Below, one piece after another: positions 8,635 through 17,639 of a DNA stretch of 64,000 bases. A program made the translations under genes and the position numbers. Location: NCBI GenBank assembly GCA_963662575.1, contig OY759723.1, positions 2,480,001 to 2,544,000 on the forward strand. The letters are read 5' to 3'. This DNA is from Bin5 sp963662575 (GTDB lineage: Bacteria; Chloroflexota; Anaerolineae; Caldilineales; Caldilineaceae). The first letter of the stretch is position 1. Each line of letters opens with the position of its first letter. The notes below the pieces were generated by a model. It searched no databases. It saw only the letters and a list, made by a program, of their open reading frames with translations, and was not told the origin of the DNA.

Positions 8635-9600
8635 CTAGCTCTGGATCTGCCTTGGGTTGAGCGCGTCATTCAAACCGTCGCCCAGAAAGTTGAATCCAAA
8701 TACACAGATAGCCAGCACAAGGCTGGGCATTGCCACCAGATGCGGATAGACGCTCCACTGCAACATATTCTCGACGATCATCCTGCCCCAACTCGCGCCG
8801 GGAGGCTGGATGCCCAACCCCAGGTAACTCAGCGATGATTCCAACACCATGGCGCCACCGATACTGGCGCTGACCGCCACGATCAGCGGGCCGATCGCAT
8901 TAGGAATAAGATGGAGTGCCATGATCCTCCAACCGGGCGAGCCCATCGCCACCTGGGCCTTGATAAACTCCCTTTCCCGTAGAGAGAGGATTTGGCCGCG
9001 CACAAGCCGCGCCAGCCCCGGCCAGCCGATCAGACTGATCGCCCACAGCACAATCAGATAGTTGATCACCAAGGTATTCTCGAAGAACCCTATCCCCGTG
9101 AGATCGTGCAGCCACAAGGAAAGCAGACCGACCGGCCTCTTCATCGTTGCATTTACGAAGGCAACCAGCAACAGCCCCGGGAAGGCCATCAGGATGTCGG
9201 CGAGGCGCATAATAAACATGTCGACAATGCCGCCCATATAGGCCGAAAGCACCCCCAGTGCAAGCCCCAAAACTGTGTTGATCACGGTTACGAAGATGGC
9301 AACCATTACGGCCGTGCGCGCGCCCTGCAGGATGCGGCTGAGCATGTCCCGCCCGATTTCGTCTGTGCCCATGGGATGTTCGAGCGAAGGCGGCTGCACC
9401 AGCGCTCTCATATCGATGTATTTGTAATCGTAAGGGGCCAAGGCGGGGCCGAAGATTCCCAGGAGCAATGTGAGCACTGCGATCACAAGACCGATGACGG
9501 CCATTTTGTTTCGCTGAAATCGGTCCCAGGCATCCAGCCACAGATTGCGCGGCGGCATCATCTCGTCAAGAAGGCCCGGACTCCCGAATGCCTGTGTCAT
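8635..9600 (-). CDS. Opp-type ABC permease, OppC-like (locus B)
   Basis: Membrane permease of 321 aa. It has the OppC N-terminal pattern WDRFQRNKMAVIGLVIAVLTLLLGIFGPALAPYD, then HPMGTDEIGRDMLSRILQGAR and the binding-protein-dependent permease core ending ILSLREREFIKAQVAMG. The C-terminus FLGDGLNDALNPRQ is typical of DppC/OppC. ATG at 9600 is used; two adjacent Met codons at residues 14-15 are alternatives. It pairs with OppB, 120 nt upstream in transcription. The gap 9601-9720 holds no gene or clear signal. Confidence 0.92.
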   Translation of the reverse strand: MTQAFGSPGLLDEMMPPRNLWLDAWDRFQRNKMAVIGLVIAVLTLLLGIFGPALAPYDYKYIDMRALVQPPSLEHPMGTDEIGRDMLSRILQGARTAVMVAIFVTVINTVLGLALGVLSAYMGGIVDMFIMRLADILMAFPGLLLVAFVNATMKRPVGLLSLWLHDLTGIGFFENTLVINYLIVLWAISLIGWPGLARLVRGQILSLREREFIKAQVAMGSPGWRIMALHLIPNAIGPLIVAVSASIGGAMVLESSLSYLGLGIQPPGASWGRMIVENMLQWSVYPHLVAMPSLVLAICVFGFNFLGDGLNDALNPRQIQS

Positions 9601-9720
9601 TACACTCTCGCAACCTGCAATTCTCTCTGGCAGGAACTGATCTCTGGGTAAGGGCTATCTGAAGTGCAATATCGTGTAGGCCGGTGACGACGGACGACCC
9701 GCCAACAGCCGCTGCCGTTC

Positions 9721-10662
9721 CTACTCGTACCGCACTCGAGGGTCGAGCACGCCGTAAAGAAGGTCGGTAATCAGATTCGCTCCGATTACCAGGACTGCGC
9801 CAATGAGGGTCGTGGCCATGATTACATTGTAGTCGTTGGCCGTCAGTCCCTGTACAGCCATATAGCCGTATCCGGGGATAGCAAAAGCCGACTCGATGAA
9901 AAGCGATCCTGTCACCATTCCACTCACGGCCAACCCAAGGAACGTTACTGTCGAAATCAAGCCATTCTTCACAACATGCCGTAGGATCACCAGCCGTTCG
10001 GACAATCCTTTGGCACGGGCGGTGCGGACGTAGTCCTGGCTCAATACCTCAATCAGTCCATTGCGCGTCATGCGAATAGGTCCGATCCAGCCGGTGACCG
10101 AAAAGAGAAAAATGGGCAGGATCGCCTTGGGGCTGAAAATGCCATCCCAGCCTAGAGTACTGGGCAGCAACTTGAGCCAAAATATCACCACGATTATTGA
10201 GAGTGGGGCGAGGACAAAGACCGGAAATGAGTTGATGAACAGTGACGAACCGACGATAAAGTGATCGAGCCACGTGTTTTGCTTAAGCGCCGCCAGCGTA
10301 CCCAGCAACATGCCGCCAACGGCCAGGATAACGAAACCGACCGCCCCCAACTGGGCCGAGATCGGCAGCCGGTAGGCAATCGTGGGACCGATGTCGGTGC
10401 GGGTTGCAAAGCTCTTCCCAAAATCTCCGCGCAGGATCTTCCCCACCCAATCTCCCCATTGCACGAGGAAAGGACGGTTCAGCCCGTAGACCTCGCGCAG
10501 CCGCTCAATCGTCGCCTGATCTGCGAGACGGGGATTGACGCGCATCACCTGGGTCTGAATCGGATCACCCGGCCCCAGATACCCCATGGTGAAGGTGATG
10601 AACAGGACGGCAATGATTGTTGGAATGAAGAGCAGAATGCGTTTAATGGTATACGTTAGCAT
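9721..10662 (-). CDS. Opp-type ABC permease, OppB-like (locus B)
   Basis: Membrane permease of 313 aa with the classic OppB start MLTYTIKRILLFIPTIIAVL, an early GDPIQ motif and the periplasmic YGLNRPFLVQWGDWVGKILRGDFGKSF stretch. The coupling loop reads SQDYVRTARAKGLSERLVI and the C-terminus GVLDPRVRYE is diagnostic of the family. It follows the SBP gene by 76 nt, and that gap contains a 12-bp stem-loop. Substrate is not shown by sequence; family 5 importers carry peptides but also oligosaccharides (known from Thermotoga), and the propeller gene favours sugars. Confidence 0.93.
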   Translation of the reverse strand: MLTYTIKRILLFIPTIIAVLFITFTMGYLGPGDPIQTQVMRVNPRLADQATIERLREVYGLNRPFLVQWGDWVGKILRGDFGKSFATRTDIGPTIAYRLPISAQLGAVGFVILAVGGMLLGTLAALKQNTWLDHFIVGSSLFINSFPVFVLAPLSIIVVIFWLKLLPSTLGWDGIFSPKAILPIFLFSVTGWIGPIRMTRNGLIEVLSQDYVRTARAKGLSERLVILRHVVKNGLISTVTFLGLAVSGMVTGSLFIESAFAIPGYGYMAVQGLTANDYNVIMATTLIGAVLVIGANLITDLLYGVLDPRVRYE

Positions 10663-10687
10663 AGCTACACTGACCGGTTATTGCATG

Positions 10688-10721
10688 TGTCGCCGGCCCC
10701 GGAAATCCAGGGCCGGCGACA
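10688..10721 (-). promoter_or_regulatory. intercistronic stem-loop after SBP gene B
   Basis: A perfect 12-bp stem with TGTCGCCGGCCC on one arm (10688-10699) and its complement at 10710-10721, around a 10-nt loop. It lies 17 nt after the SBP stop and 25 nt before the OppB start. No T-run follows on the minus strand. Confidence 0.7.
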
Positions 10722-10738
10722 ATAGAGGCGCTCTCTTT

Positions 10739-12457
10739 CTAGCGTTCGGCGACGTAGACAATGTTTTCCAAGCCAGTGACGAAGAATCCGGTTCGCGGCA
10801 CCAGCGCATTCTTAATCCACGGCTTGATCAGGAAGACGCGGCGCTGGTCGAACAGAGGCACGTAGTGGAAGTCCTCGTTCACCGCATCCTCAGCCGCGTT
10901 AATGGCCTCGCAGTAGTTCGGATCATTCGGCGTCAGGCCGTCCAACTGCGCAACCAACTCGTCTATATGCGCGTAGGCCTCCCGCTGCTCTTCACAGTCG
11001 GGGCACGCGCTCTCGCAAATCTCGACGCCCTCGACACCGCACATGACCGGCCCGTCCGACGGCCCGTAGGACTTAAGGTACTCGATCGGGTTGAGGTCGG
11101 AATAGCCGTCGCTGACCCGGCCCAAATGGACCGTCTTTTCGAACTCGGCGTCCCACGCGCCCATCTGGTGCAAGTTGACGTTGACACCCAAGTTCTCGGA
11201 CCACATCTGCTGGTAGAGTTGGGCGATCTTGGCCGGCAGGATGTCCTTTTGCCAGTAGCGTACGTTGATGGCCGGCAGATTTTCAGGCCCGCCATACTTG
11301 GATTGGGCCAACTCCTGAACCGCTAGCTCAGGATCGTAGGTCCACGGTCGTTTTTCCTGATAACAGTCGAAGGTCGGCGGCAGAATCTGGTATACGGGTA
11401 ACTGCGCCGGCGCATCGGCCAGCAGCGTCTCCACCACAAGATCGTAGTCGATTGCATGGATGAACGCCTTGCGCACGTTGATGTCGTCAAACGGAGGCTT
11501 GTTCGACTTGATCACCAGCACGTACCAGCCGCCGGTCGGGTCCCAGAGCAGATCATTTGCCGAAGACGTGTTCTTGATCTGGTCCCACATCCCCGGGTCC
11601 ATGCCCATGAAGTCGAATTCGTCGTTGAGATAGGCCAGGACGCGGCTGCCGCGGTCTGCAATATGGGGCGTGAATTCGATCTCGTCGATCTGCGGTGTCA
11701 CATCACCCCACCAGGTTGGGCTCCGCACCAGCAGAGCGGTGCCGGCCTCGGTATCATACTCCTGGTACATGAAGGGGCCCGCGCCGATCATCGTCTCCGG
11801 GAAAGCGGAGGGTTCCGGATTCTCCAGCACCGGCTCAGGCTTGAAGAGGAACATCGTCGGATGGTTCAGCCTACTGAAGACCTGCGGCTTGGAGCGCGTA
11901 AACTCCACCACCAGCGTGTGGTCATCCGGCGCCGTGATCCCCGGGATGTCAGGCGCCACGCCCGGCTCCGCGTTTGCCCAGGCTTCGGCTTCACCGACTA
12001 CGGCGTTCATCATGAAATGCGCGCCGCCCCAACCGCACTGCAGCTCCGGCATGTAGCGAACCTCCCAGGACCTTTTGATCTGGCCAGCAGTCACAGGCGT
12101 GCCATCCGACCAGACTGCCCTCGGATCGATGTTGAACGTCCAGGTCGAGAAGTCCTCGTTCGATTCCCAACTGGCCGCCAAACCGGGTGCATAATCCTGG
12201 CCATCATCGGTGAAGTTAACGATCGGCCAGAATACCAGGCGAGTGGCCTGGGCTACGCCAAAGCCGCAGGTGCTTCCAAACCCAGCGTTCGGCTCGCCCA
12301 TAAACCGCATCCTCTGCATCTCCGCCGGCGTCTCATAGCTGGGCGGAGCGGCCATCGCTTCTTCCGGCGCGGCTGCCGGCATACAGCCCTGCAACATGAG
12401 AGCCAGGGAGAGGACAAACAGGAACAAATAGGTCAAACTGCGTCTGTGTTTCCTCAT
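10739..12457 (-). CDS. extracellular solute-binding lipoprotein, family 5 (locus B)
   Basis: Binding protein of an Opp-type importer, 572 aa. The signal peptide is Sec-type: RKHRR, a hydrophobic core, then lipobox LQGC at about residues 22-25, followed by an Ala-rich linker. The mature part shows the family 5 hallmarks YAPGLAASWESNEDFSTWTFNIDPRAVWSDGTPVTAGQIKRSW. Four or more Cys near the C-terminal third (MCGVEGVEICESACPDCEEQ) are unusual for this family and could form disulfides. ATG at 12457 is preceded by AAGGAGAAAG. It heads locus B, with a possible promoter in the 70-nt gap before it. Confidence 0.92.
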   Translation of the reverse strand: MRKHRRSLTYLFLFVLSLALMLQGCMPAAAPEEAMAAPPSYETPAEMQRMRFMGEPNAGFGSTCGFGVAQATRLVFWPIVNFTDDGQDYAPGLAASWESNEDFSTWTFNIDPRAVWSDGTPVTAGQIKRSWEVRYMPELQCGWGGAHFMMNAVVGEAEAWANAEPGVAPDIPGITAPDDHTLVVEFTRSKPQVFSRLNHPTMFLFKPEPVLENPEPSAFPETMIGAGPFMYQEYDTEAGTALLVRSPTWWGDVTPQIDEIEFTPHIADRGSRVLAYLNDEFDFMGMDPGMWDQIKNTSSANDLLWDPTGGWYVLVIKSNKPPFDDINVRKAFIHAIDYDLVVETLLADAPAQLPVYQILPPTFDCYQEKRPWTYDPELAVQELAQSKYGGPENLPAINVRYWQKDILPAKIAQLYQQMWSENLGVNVNLHQMGAWDAEFEKTVHLGRVSDGYSDLNPIEYLKSYGPSDGPVMCGVEGVEICESACPDCEEQREAYAHIDELVAQLDGLTPNDPNYCEAINAAEDAVNEDFHYVPLFDQRRVFLIKPWIKNALVPRTGFFVTGLENIVYVAER

Positions 12458-12485
12458 CGTACTTTCTCCTTGTCTAGAGGGTGGA

Positions 12486-12515
12486 ATTTAAAAGATCTAC
12501 CGCGAAAGTTTCCAA
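12486..12515 (-). promoter_or_regulatory. possible sigma-70 promoter for locus B
   Basis: Reading the minus strand, TTGGAA (12510-12515) and TTAAAT (12486-12491) are 18 nt apart, between the locus C MalG stop and the SBP B ribosome site. Both boxes deviate from consensus, so this is a weak call; locus B could also be read from the locus C promoter. Confidence 0.35.
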
Positions 12516-12527
12516 ATCGCCTCCACT

Positions 12528-13376
12528 TTACCCCTTGATAGCGCCCATTGTCAGGCCGCCGGCAAGGAAACGCTGGACCACGAGGGCCAGCAACAGAACC
12601 GGAAGAGTGACGACCGTAGCCTCCGCGCACAATGCGCCCCAATTCACCTGGCCATACGTCAGGAAGTTGTATACGGCCAGTGGCAGCGTCATCGTCTTTG
12701 AGCCGCCCAGGATGAGTACAAAAATGAAGTTATTCCACGAGGAGATGAAGCTGAGAATCGCCACCGCCGTGATGCCCGGCAGGCTGAGCGGGATCATGAT
12801 GCGGATCATCGTGCCCAACTGCGAACAGCCGTCGATAAGCGCCGCGTCGAGCAGCTCGGTCGGCACGTCCTCAAAGAAGCCGATCATGACCCACATGATC
12901 AGCGGTAACACCGTCAGAATGTGCGTGATCACGATTCCTGCGTGCGTGTCCAAAAGCCCCAGCCGCTTGTAAACGATGAAGAGGGGAACGAGAAAAGTGA
13001 TCCCGGGCAGCATGCGCACCACCAGCAGCGCCAGCGCCAGGCCGGTCTGCTTGTACTTGGCGATGCTGTAGGCGGCTGGCAGCCCTACCAGGAGCGACAA
13101 CCCGACCGAGCTGACCGCGATGGTCAGGCTGTTGAACAGGTACTTGGCGAACGGATTACGGCGAAAGACCTCGCCATAGTGGTCCAGTGTCGGGATGAAG
13201 AACCAAACCGGCGGGTCGCTGACGATCAGCAGGTTCGGCTTGAACGAGGAGACGAACATCCAGAAGAAGATAAACAGGAAAAAGACCAGAAAAATTGCCA
13301 GGATGATCCAGAACAGGGAATCCTGTATCCGTCCTTTTTTCCTCATTCCCATCGTCCTGAGAGAAAGTCTGTTCAT
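12528..13376 (-). CDS. CUT1 sugar ABC permease, MalG-like (locus C)
   Basis: Membrane permease of 282 aa. After a basic N-terminus (MRKKGRIQDS) comes LFWIILAIFLVFFLFIFFWMFVSSFKP, then the typical MalG order of segments. The EAA loop is TELLDAALIDGCSQLGTMIRI with MIPLSLPGITAVAILSF, and the end is RFLAGGLTMGAIKG. ATG at 13376 is used; Met9 and Met11 are alternatives. It lies 25 nt after the MalF-like gene. No ATPase gene accompanies this locus. Confidence 0.91.
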   Translation of the reverse strand: MNRLSLRTMGMRKKGRIQDSLFWIILAIFLVFFLFIFFWMFVSSFKPNLLIVSDPPVWFFIPTLDHYGEVFRRNPFAKYLFNSLTIAVSSVGLSLLVGLPAAYSIAKYKQTGLALALLVVRMLPGITFLVPLFIVYKRLGLLDTHAGIVITHILTVLPLIMWVMIGFFEDVPTELLDAALIDGCSQLGTMIRIMIPLSLPGITAVAILSFISSWNNFIFVLILGGSKTMTLPLAVYNFLTYGQVNWGALCAEATVVTLPVLLLALVVQRFLAGGLTMGAIKG

Positions 13377-13401
13377 GTTGCCTGCCCGGTAGTTTGGTGG
13401 T

Positions 13402-14415
13402 TCAAAGCCAAGCCCGCTGCCGCAATCTGATCAGGACCGCGCTGATGATCAGAATGATCACCATGAAGACGAGGATCACAGCCGAGCCATAGCCCAAATC
13501 GTAAAACTCGAACGCGGTCAGGTATGAGTAGATATGCAGCGTCTCGCTTCTTCTGCCCGGCCCGCCGGCCGTCATGATCCAGATGGCATCGAATACTTTA
13601 AGCGTATCGATCGTACGGAAGAGCAGGGCGACAACGATGGCCGGTTTCAGCAGCGGCAGCGTTATCTGAAAAAACTCCTGGATCTTGCTCGCCCCGTCAA
13701 TGCGCGCCGCCTCGAACGGCTCCGTCGGCAGCGAACGCAGCCCCGCCAGCAGGATCAGCATCACGAACGGGACGCCGTGCCACGTATTGATCCAGACAAG
13801 GCTGGGGACCACTGAGTTTTCGCCGGCCACCCACAGGCTCGGCGGCAGCCCCACTGCCTCCAGGAAATAGTTGAGAATGCCGATCGAAGGCTCCATCATG
13901 ATCAGCCAGATCACCGATGTTGCTGTCGGCGTCGCCACCAGCGGCAGAAGGAACAGCGTGCGGATGACGCCCAGCCCCCGGAAAGTCCTGTTCATCACCA
14001 GCGCCATGATCATCGCCAGGACCAGTTCCAGCATGAGGCTGGCCACCGTGAAGTAGAGCGTTATCCAGAACGCACTCAGGAATCTGGCGTCTGCAGTGAG
14101 GACCTCCACCAGGTTTTCGACGCCGACAAAAGTAAAGCGGGTCATCGTCACATTGACCCGCTGCAAGCTCAACGATACCGTGTAAAAGAATGGGTAGCCC
14201 ATCAACAGCAGGATTACGATAACCGCCGGCGCGGGCAGCACAAACGCCAGATTGCGGTCGATCAACGCGAAGGTGCGCTGCAACAGGCCCGCAGGCTTGG
14301 CACTCTCTGGCTCCTGGCGAACCTGCCGGGCGTCCTCACCTTCGACTGGATGCCCCGCTGATCCGTTCATAGCCTGTCCAGTCTGCTCTGGTTCCGGCCC
14401 TGCTGTCTGCTGCAT
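13402..14415 (-). CDS. CUT1 sugar ABC permease, MalF-like (locus C)
   Basis: Membrane permease of about 337 aa with a polar N-terminal tail (MQQTAGPEPEQTG...) before the first membrane segment NLAFVLPAPAVIVILLLMGYPF. The EAA loop is PTEPFEAARIDGASKIQEFFQ followed by ITLPLLKPA; MTAGGPGRRSETLHIYSYLTAF is the conserved post-loop stretch of MalF/UgpA proteins. I chose ATG at 14415; a TTG six codons upstream is possible but would place the start close to the stem-loop at 14443-14468. It is co-transcribed with the SBP C gene. Confidence 0.9.
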   Translation of the reverse strand: MQQTAGPEPEQTGQAMNGSAGHPVEGEDARQVRQEPESAKPAGLLQRTFALIDRNLAFVLPAPAVIVILLLMGYPFFYTVSLSLQRVNVTMTRFTFVGVENLVEVLTADARFLSAFWITLYFTVASLMLELVLAMIMALVMNRTFRGLGVIRTLFLLPLVATPTATSVIWLIMMEPSIGILNYFLEAVGLPPSLWVAGENSVVPSLVWINTWHGVPFVMLILLAGLRSLPTEPFEAARIDGASKIQEFFQITLPLLKPAIVVALLFRTIDTLKVFDAIWIMTAGGPGRRSETLHIYSYLTAFEFYDLGYGSAVILVFMVIILIISAVLIRLRQRAWL

Positions 14416-14442
14416 CGGCAACGCTCTCTGCAAGTTGAAAGC

Positions 14443-14468
14443 GGCCGGCGGCAGGAGTGCCGCCGGCC
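14443..14468 (-). promoter_or_regulatory. intercistronic stem-loop after SBP gene C
   Basis: A perfect 10-bp stem GGCCGGCGGC/GCCGCCGGCC (14443-14452 with 14459-14468) around a 6-nt loop. It begins 13 nt after the SBP stop codon and ends 27 nt before the MalF ATG. No T-run follows. Confidence 0.7.
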
Positions 14469-14481
14469 ACCGAACTTATCC

Positions 14482-15873
14482 TTACTCCTCCTGCTCTTCC
14501 AGCATCTCCAAGAGTTCCTGCTGGCTCCTCTCGGCCGCGGCCCGGACATCGCCGCCTTCAATCGAGGTGACGATCACCTGCGCGATCGACTCGCGTGCCC
14601 GCATCAGGTTGATGATGGACGGCGGCGCCGGCGGCGAGAAGTCGCCTATGGCACGCGAATCCAGCAGAACCTGAGTGTAAGCCAGATCGTCCTCGGTAGC
14701 CTGCGCCTTGTACGCTTCGGTCTCATAAGGTGAGCGGCGCGGGACGGCGCCCCCATCGAGAACGTACTTGAGCATACTCTCCTTGTTGGAGATGAACTGC
14801 AGCAGGTACCAGCTCGCCTCTTTCTTTTCAGAGAGGCCACCGACAGTGATGCTCCACCCGCCGGCGGAGGCTCGCTGGCCGTTGGGGCCGGCCGGCATCA
14901 GGAAGTACCCAATGTTGCCGGCGACGACTGACTTGCTCGGGTCCTGGAAGTCCTTGCGGAAGACGGCATCGTCTATGATCATGCCGGCCTTGCCCTGGCT
15001 GAAGATGTTCACCGCGCCGACATGGTCGATGTTGGGAGACCCGGGCGGGCCGTACAGGCGCAGCAGGCGGCCGTAGAAGTCGAAAGCGGCGATAGCCTCC
15101 TCCGAATCCATCAGCGGCACGCCGTCATCGTCCTCCCACATGATCCCCATCCCACCAAGGAACCCTTTGAAGACCGAGGTCGGCACCGGCGGCTTGCCGC
15201 GCATCGTGATGCCGAAAATATCCCCGCCACTCATCTCCTGGACAGTTTGAGCGGCAGCTTCGAGTTCTTCGAAAGTCGTTGGCGGCCCGTCGATGCCATA
15301 CTCCTCGAACAGGTCTGTGCGATAGTAGCCGATCATCGCGCTCATCTGCATCGGCACCGAGACCAGGCTGCCCCGCGACGCGTAGCCTTTCATCAGATAG
15401 TCGCGCCCCATGTCTTCCCACAGGTCGTAGTCTTCGTGCGTCATGCTGGGATCGTCTACCCAGGGACCGATGTCGTTGAGCCAGCCGGCATCGAACCAGA
15501 CGTTGCGTTCCTCCGCGCCCGCGGGCAACTGGTAGACATCCATATCCTCATTGCCCGCCATCAGCTCGACCCGGATCTTCTGGACCATCTGTGCCCACGG
15601 CAGGATCTCGGTGTTCACCTTGATGCCGGTCATCTCTTCAAACTGGGGCAGAATCGACAACACGTGGTCGCTGAGCGGCTGCGTCTCGCCGACGTAACGC
15701 AGTTCAGTACCGGCGTAACGTTGCCAGTCAAACCCTTCCATTTCAGCTGCAGCCTCGTCAGCGGCCGCGGGCGCGCCTGCAGGGGCAGCCGGCACGCAGG
15801 CAGTCAGGGCAGCTCCTGCCGTCCCCGCGCCGAGCAACTGCAATAGCTGTCGACGACTGATGTTTGATCGCAT
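14482..15873 (-). CDS. extracellular solute-binding lipoprotein, family 1 (locus C)
   Basis: Sugar-binding protein of 463 aa. The N-terminus MRSNISRRQLLQLLGAGTAG has a twin-arginine motif, and the lipobox LTAC follows, then an Ala-rich linker. ELRYVGETQPLSDHVLSILPQFEEMTGIKV is the usual SBP opening. An upstream in-frame extension of 54 codons exists but is not signal-like; ATG at 15873 has an AGGAG ribosome site about 8 nt upstream, so it is preferred. A consensus sigma-70 promoter lies at 16058-16086. Many C-terminal charged residues (ERSQQELLEMLEEQEE) suggest a helical tail. Confidence 0.92.
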   Translation of the reverse strand: MRSNISRRQLLQLLGAGTAGAALTACVPAAPAGAPAAADEAAAEMEGFDWQRYAGTELRYVGETQPLSDHVLSILPQFEEMTGIKVNTEILPWAQMVQKIRVELMAGNEDMDVYQLPAGAEERNVWFDAGWLNDIGPWVDDPSMTHEDYDLWEDMGRDYLMKGYASRGSLVSVPMQMSAMIGYYRTDLFEEYGIDGPPTTFEELEAAAQTVQEMSGGDIFGITMRGKPPVPTSVFKGFLGGMGIMWEDDDGVPLMDSEEAIAAFDFYGRLLRLYGPPGSPNIDHVGAVNIFSQGKAGMIIDDAVFRKDFQDPSKSVVAGNIGYFLMPAGPNGQRASAGGWSITVGGLSEKKEASWYLLQFISNKESMLKYVLDGGAVPRRSPYETEAYKAQATEDDLAYTQVLLDSRAIGDFSPPAPPSIINLMRARESIAQVIVTSIEGGDVRAAAERSQQELLEMLEEQEE

Positions 15874-16057
15874 GATTGTGTTCTCCTTCTCTTGATGGTT
15901 TGAACTTCCTCTAGTCCAGGGGATCCGCCCTGTTCGTATGAAGGATCTTGGAGCAGCGACAAAGCCGATCCGTGAACCACAACAAATACTCAGTATGTCA
16001 ACGATATTCTGCTGCAATCTCTGCGAGAAGCCCAAAATTTATAGAGGATATTCTTGG

Positions 16058-16086
16058 AGTATAGTTTCTTTGGCGCGGTCTGTCAA
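16058..16086 (-). promoter_or_regulatory. sigma-70 promoter of locus C
   Basis: On the minus strand, TTGACA (16081-16086) and TATACT (16058-16063) are separated by exactly 17 nt. The -35 box sits in a 16-bp block (16080-16095) that is identical to the block around the -35 box of locus D (27951-27966). This is a near-consensus promoter, 185 nt upstream of the SBP C start codon. Confidence 0.75.
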
Positions 16087-16136
16087 AGAGAATTTTTTCT
16101 TCCCCTCGTCGCTTATTCGCAAGATTGGAGAGATTC

Positions 16137-16152
16137 GACAGTTCGATCCGTC
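16137..16152. promoter_or_regulatory. candidate operator upstream of locus C promoter
   Basis: GACAGTTCGATCCGTC is an imperfect palindrome with a central TCGA. It resembles GACAGTCCGGTCTGCC in front of locus D (27999-28014), differing only by transitions. It lies about 50 nt upstream of the -35 box. A LacI-type or other dimeric regulator is possible; no such gene is in the window. Confidence 0.45.
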
Positions 16153-16179
16153 AGGCCGCAAAACGGGGACAGCGCCCCT

Positions 16180-16206
16180 CTGACGGCCACTTGCAGTGGC
16201 CATCAG
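16180..16206 (-). terminator. terminator-like stem-loop after the aminotransferase gene
   Basis: CTGA-C-GGCCACT pairs with AGTGGCC-A-TCAG around a 3-nt loop, giving 11 bp with one mismatch. It lies 32 nt after the aminotransferase stop. A short T-stretch (CCCCGTTTTGC) follows about 15 nt later on the minus strand. It probably closes the long locus D transcript. Confidence 0.5.
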
Positions 16207-16238
16207 AAGGTCTGGCCACTGTCCGGCTGAGTGACGGG

Positions 16239-17573
16239 TTAACTTACAAGACGGCGGAATGGCTCTTGCTTCAGGTCGCACACCAACAGGCCGTCTATGT
16301 CGTCAGACTCGAGGCCTGATCTGATTACACCGAACGCTTCAGATGCCAACTCAGCAGTTTGGCGGATTACCTCATCCGTGTGCGCCATGTTGAGGATGAA
16401 TCCCATTGGGCAATGAACGCCGCGTCGCGCCATCTCCTGAATAAACAAAGTATTGACCTTGGGGCGCAAATTTTCGTCGGGCAAGGAAAGGGAGAGGTTC
16501 AGAGCCGTATGCAGGCCGGTGTACTCGCCAGAGAGGCCGGCGTCCGCAATGCTCCCGTTCAACGCTTCGCGCAGCTTCTCGCCGGTTTCCAGGAAGAAGG
16601 CCGCGGAATCGCGCCGTTTCAGTTCGCGAATCGTAGTGATGGCCGCGGTCAATCCGATATTGTCGCTCCAGTAGGAACTGGAAACAAACATGCGGCTCGC
16701 CGGCTCCATCACCTCCCGCGACCCCACAACAGCGCCCATCGGGTATCCGTTCGACATCGCCTTGGCCAGAACGGTCATGTCAGGGGTAATCCCTAGATAC
16801 TCCTGTACACCGCCCACAGAAAGGCGCCAGCCGCAGGAGACCTCATCAAAGATAAGGATAGCGCCATGTGCATGAGCAAGTTCCTTGACGCCTTCCAGAA
16901 ACCCTGGCTCCGGCAGGGTAGAGCGGAGCGGCTCCATCATCACGGCCGCGACCTCGCCTGCATGTTCATCCAGCAACTGCCCCAACGCCTCCAGATCGCC
17001 GTACGGGAAGGGGATGACGGTGCCGGCCAACACCTTTGGGACGCCGATCGGCTCAATGCCGGCAAACGGAAACTCGCCGGTGACGGGGTCAGCTTCGTAG
17101 TTTGCCGCCTGATACCAGTCGTGCCAGCCGTGGTAGCCGCAGAAGATGATCTTGTCGCGGCCGGTCGTACCCCGGGCAATGCGCGCGGCCGCGGCACAGG
17201 CCTCCCCCCCGCCCTTCGTGTAGCGGACCATTTCCGCGCTCGGAATCGTATCCACCAACTCTTCGGCCAGCTCGATCTCCAGGGGGCTGTTCAACGAGTA
17301 GAGGCTGCCCCGCTTGATCTGCTCTTCGACTGCCCGGTCTACCACATCGTCGGCATGCCCCAGAATGACAACCCCGACTGAGCTCATCCAGTCAATGTAT
17401 TCGTTTTCGTCAACGTCGATGAATCGAGAGCCTTTGGCGCTCTGCGCATAGACAGGGCTGATGCCACTGGCATAGCGGCTCGCCCGCCGGCTGATCAGTT
17501 GCGTCCGTCCGGGGATCAGTTCACCGGCGCGTTCGTAGATCTCGTAAGACCGGGTAACAGAATACTTGGACAT
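16239..17573 (-). CDS. class III pyridoxal-phosphate aminotransferase (GSA-aminomutase-like)
   Basis: PLP enzyme of 444 aa, the usual length for glutamate-1-semialdehyde aminomutase-like proteins. YHGW at 147-150, Asp243 in IFDEVSCGWR and the PLP lysine Lys271 in LAKAMSNGYPMGA are all in place. True HemL proteins usually have a FDEV-[IM]-[TS]-GFR motif; here it is FDEVSCGWR, and the gene sits at the end of a transport operon rather than with tetrapyrrole genes. An amino sugar or amino acid role is therefore as likely as haem synthesis. ATG at 17573 has an AGAGGAG ribosome site. It follows the GH172 gene by 66 nt. Confidence 0.85.
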   Translation of the reverse strand: MSKYSVTRSYEIYERAGELIPGRTQLISRRASRYASGISPVYAQSAKGSRFIDVDENEYIDWMSSVGVVILGHADDVVDRAVEEQIKRGSLYSLNSPLEIELAEELVDTIPSAEMVRYTKGGGEACAAAARIARGTTGRDKIIFCGYHGWHDWYQAANYEADPVTGEFPFAGIEPIGVPKVLAGTVIPFPYGDLEALGQLLDEHAGEVAAVMMEPLRSTLPEPGFLEGVKELAHAHGAILIFDEVSCGWRLSVGGVQEYLGITPDMTVLAKAMSNGYPMGAVVGSREVMEPASRMFVSSSYWSDNIGLTAAITTIRELKRRDSAAFFLETGEKLREALNGSIADAGLSGEYTGLHTALNLSLSLPDENLRPKVNTLFIQEMARRGVHCPMGFILNMAHTDEVIRQTAELASEAFGVIRSGLESDDIDGLLVCDLKQEPFRRLVS

Positions 17574-17639
17574 GAGTTATCTCCTCTGCCAATTGTTGAT
17601 CGCCGCGTGCTCAGTCTGTCAACGCCATCGGTGAATCTA

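Larger units (their letters stand above)
15874..16238. other. regulatory gap between aminotransferase and SBP C genes
   Basis: No gene is supported in these 365 bases. Reading toward SBP C they hold a terminator-like stem-loop (16180-16206), a partial palindrome related to one in front of locus D (16137-16152), a sigma-70 promoter (16058-16086), and a leader of roughly 180 nt before the SBP ATG. Confidence 0.7.
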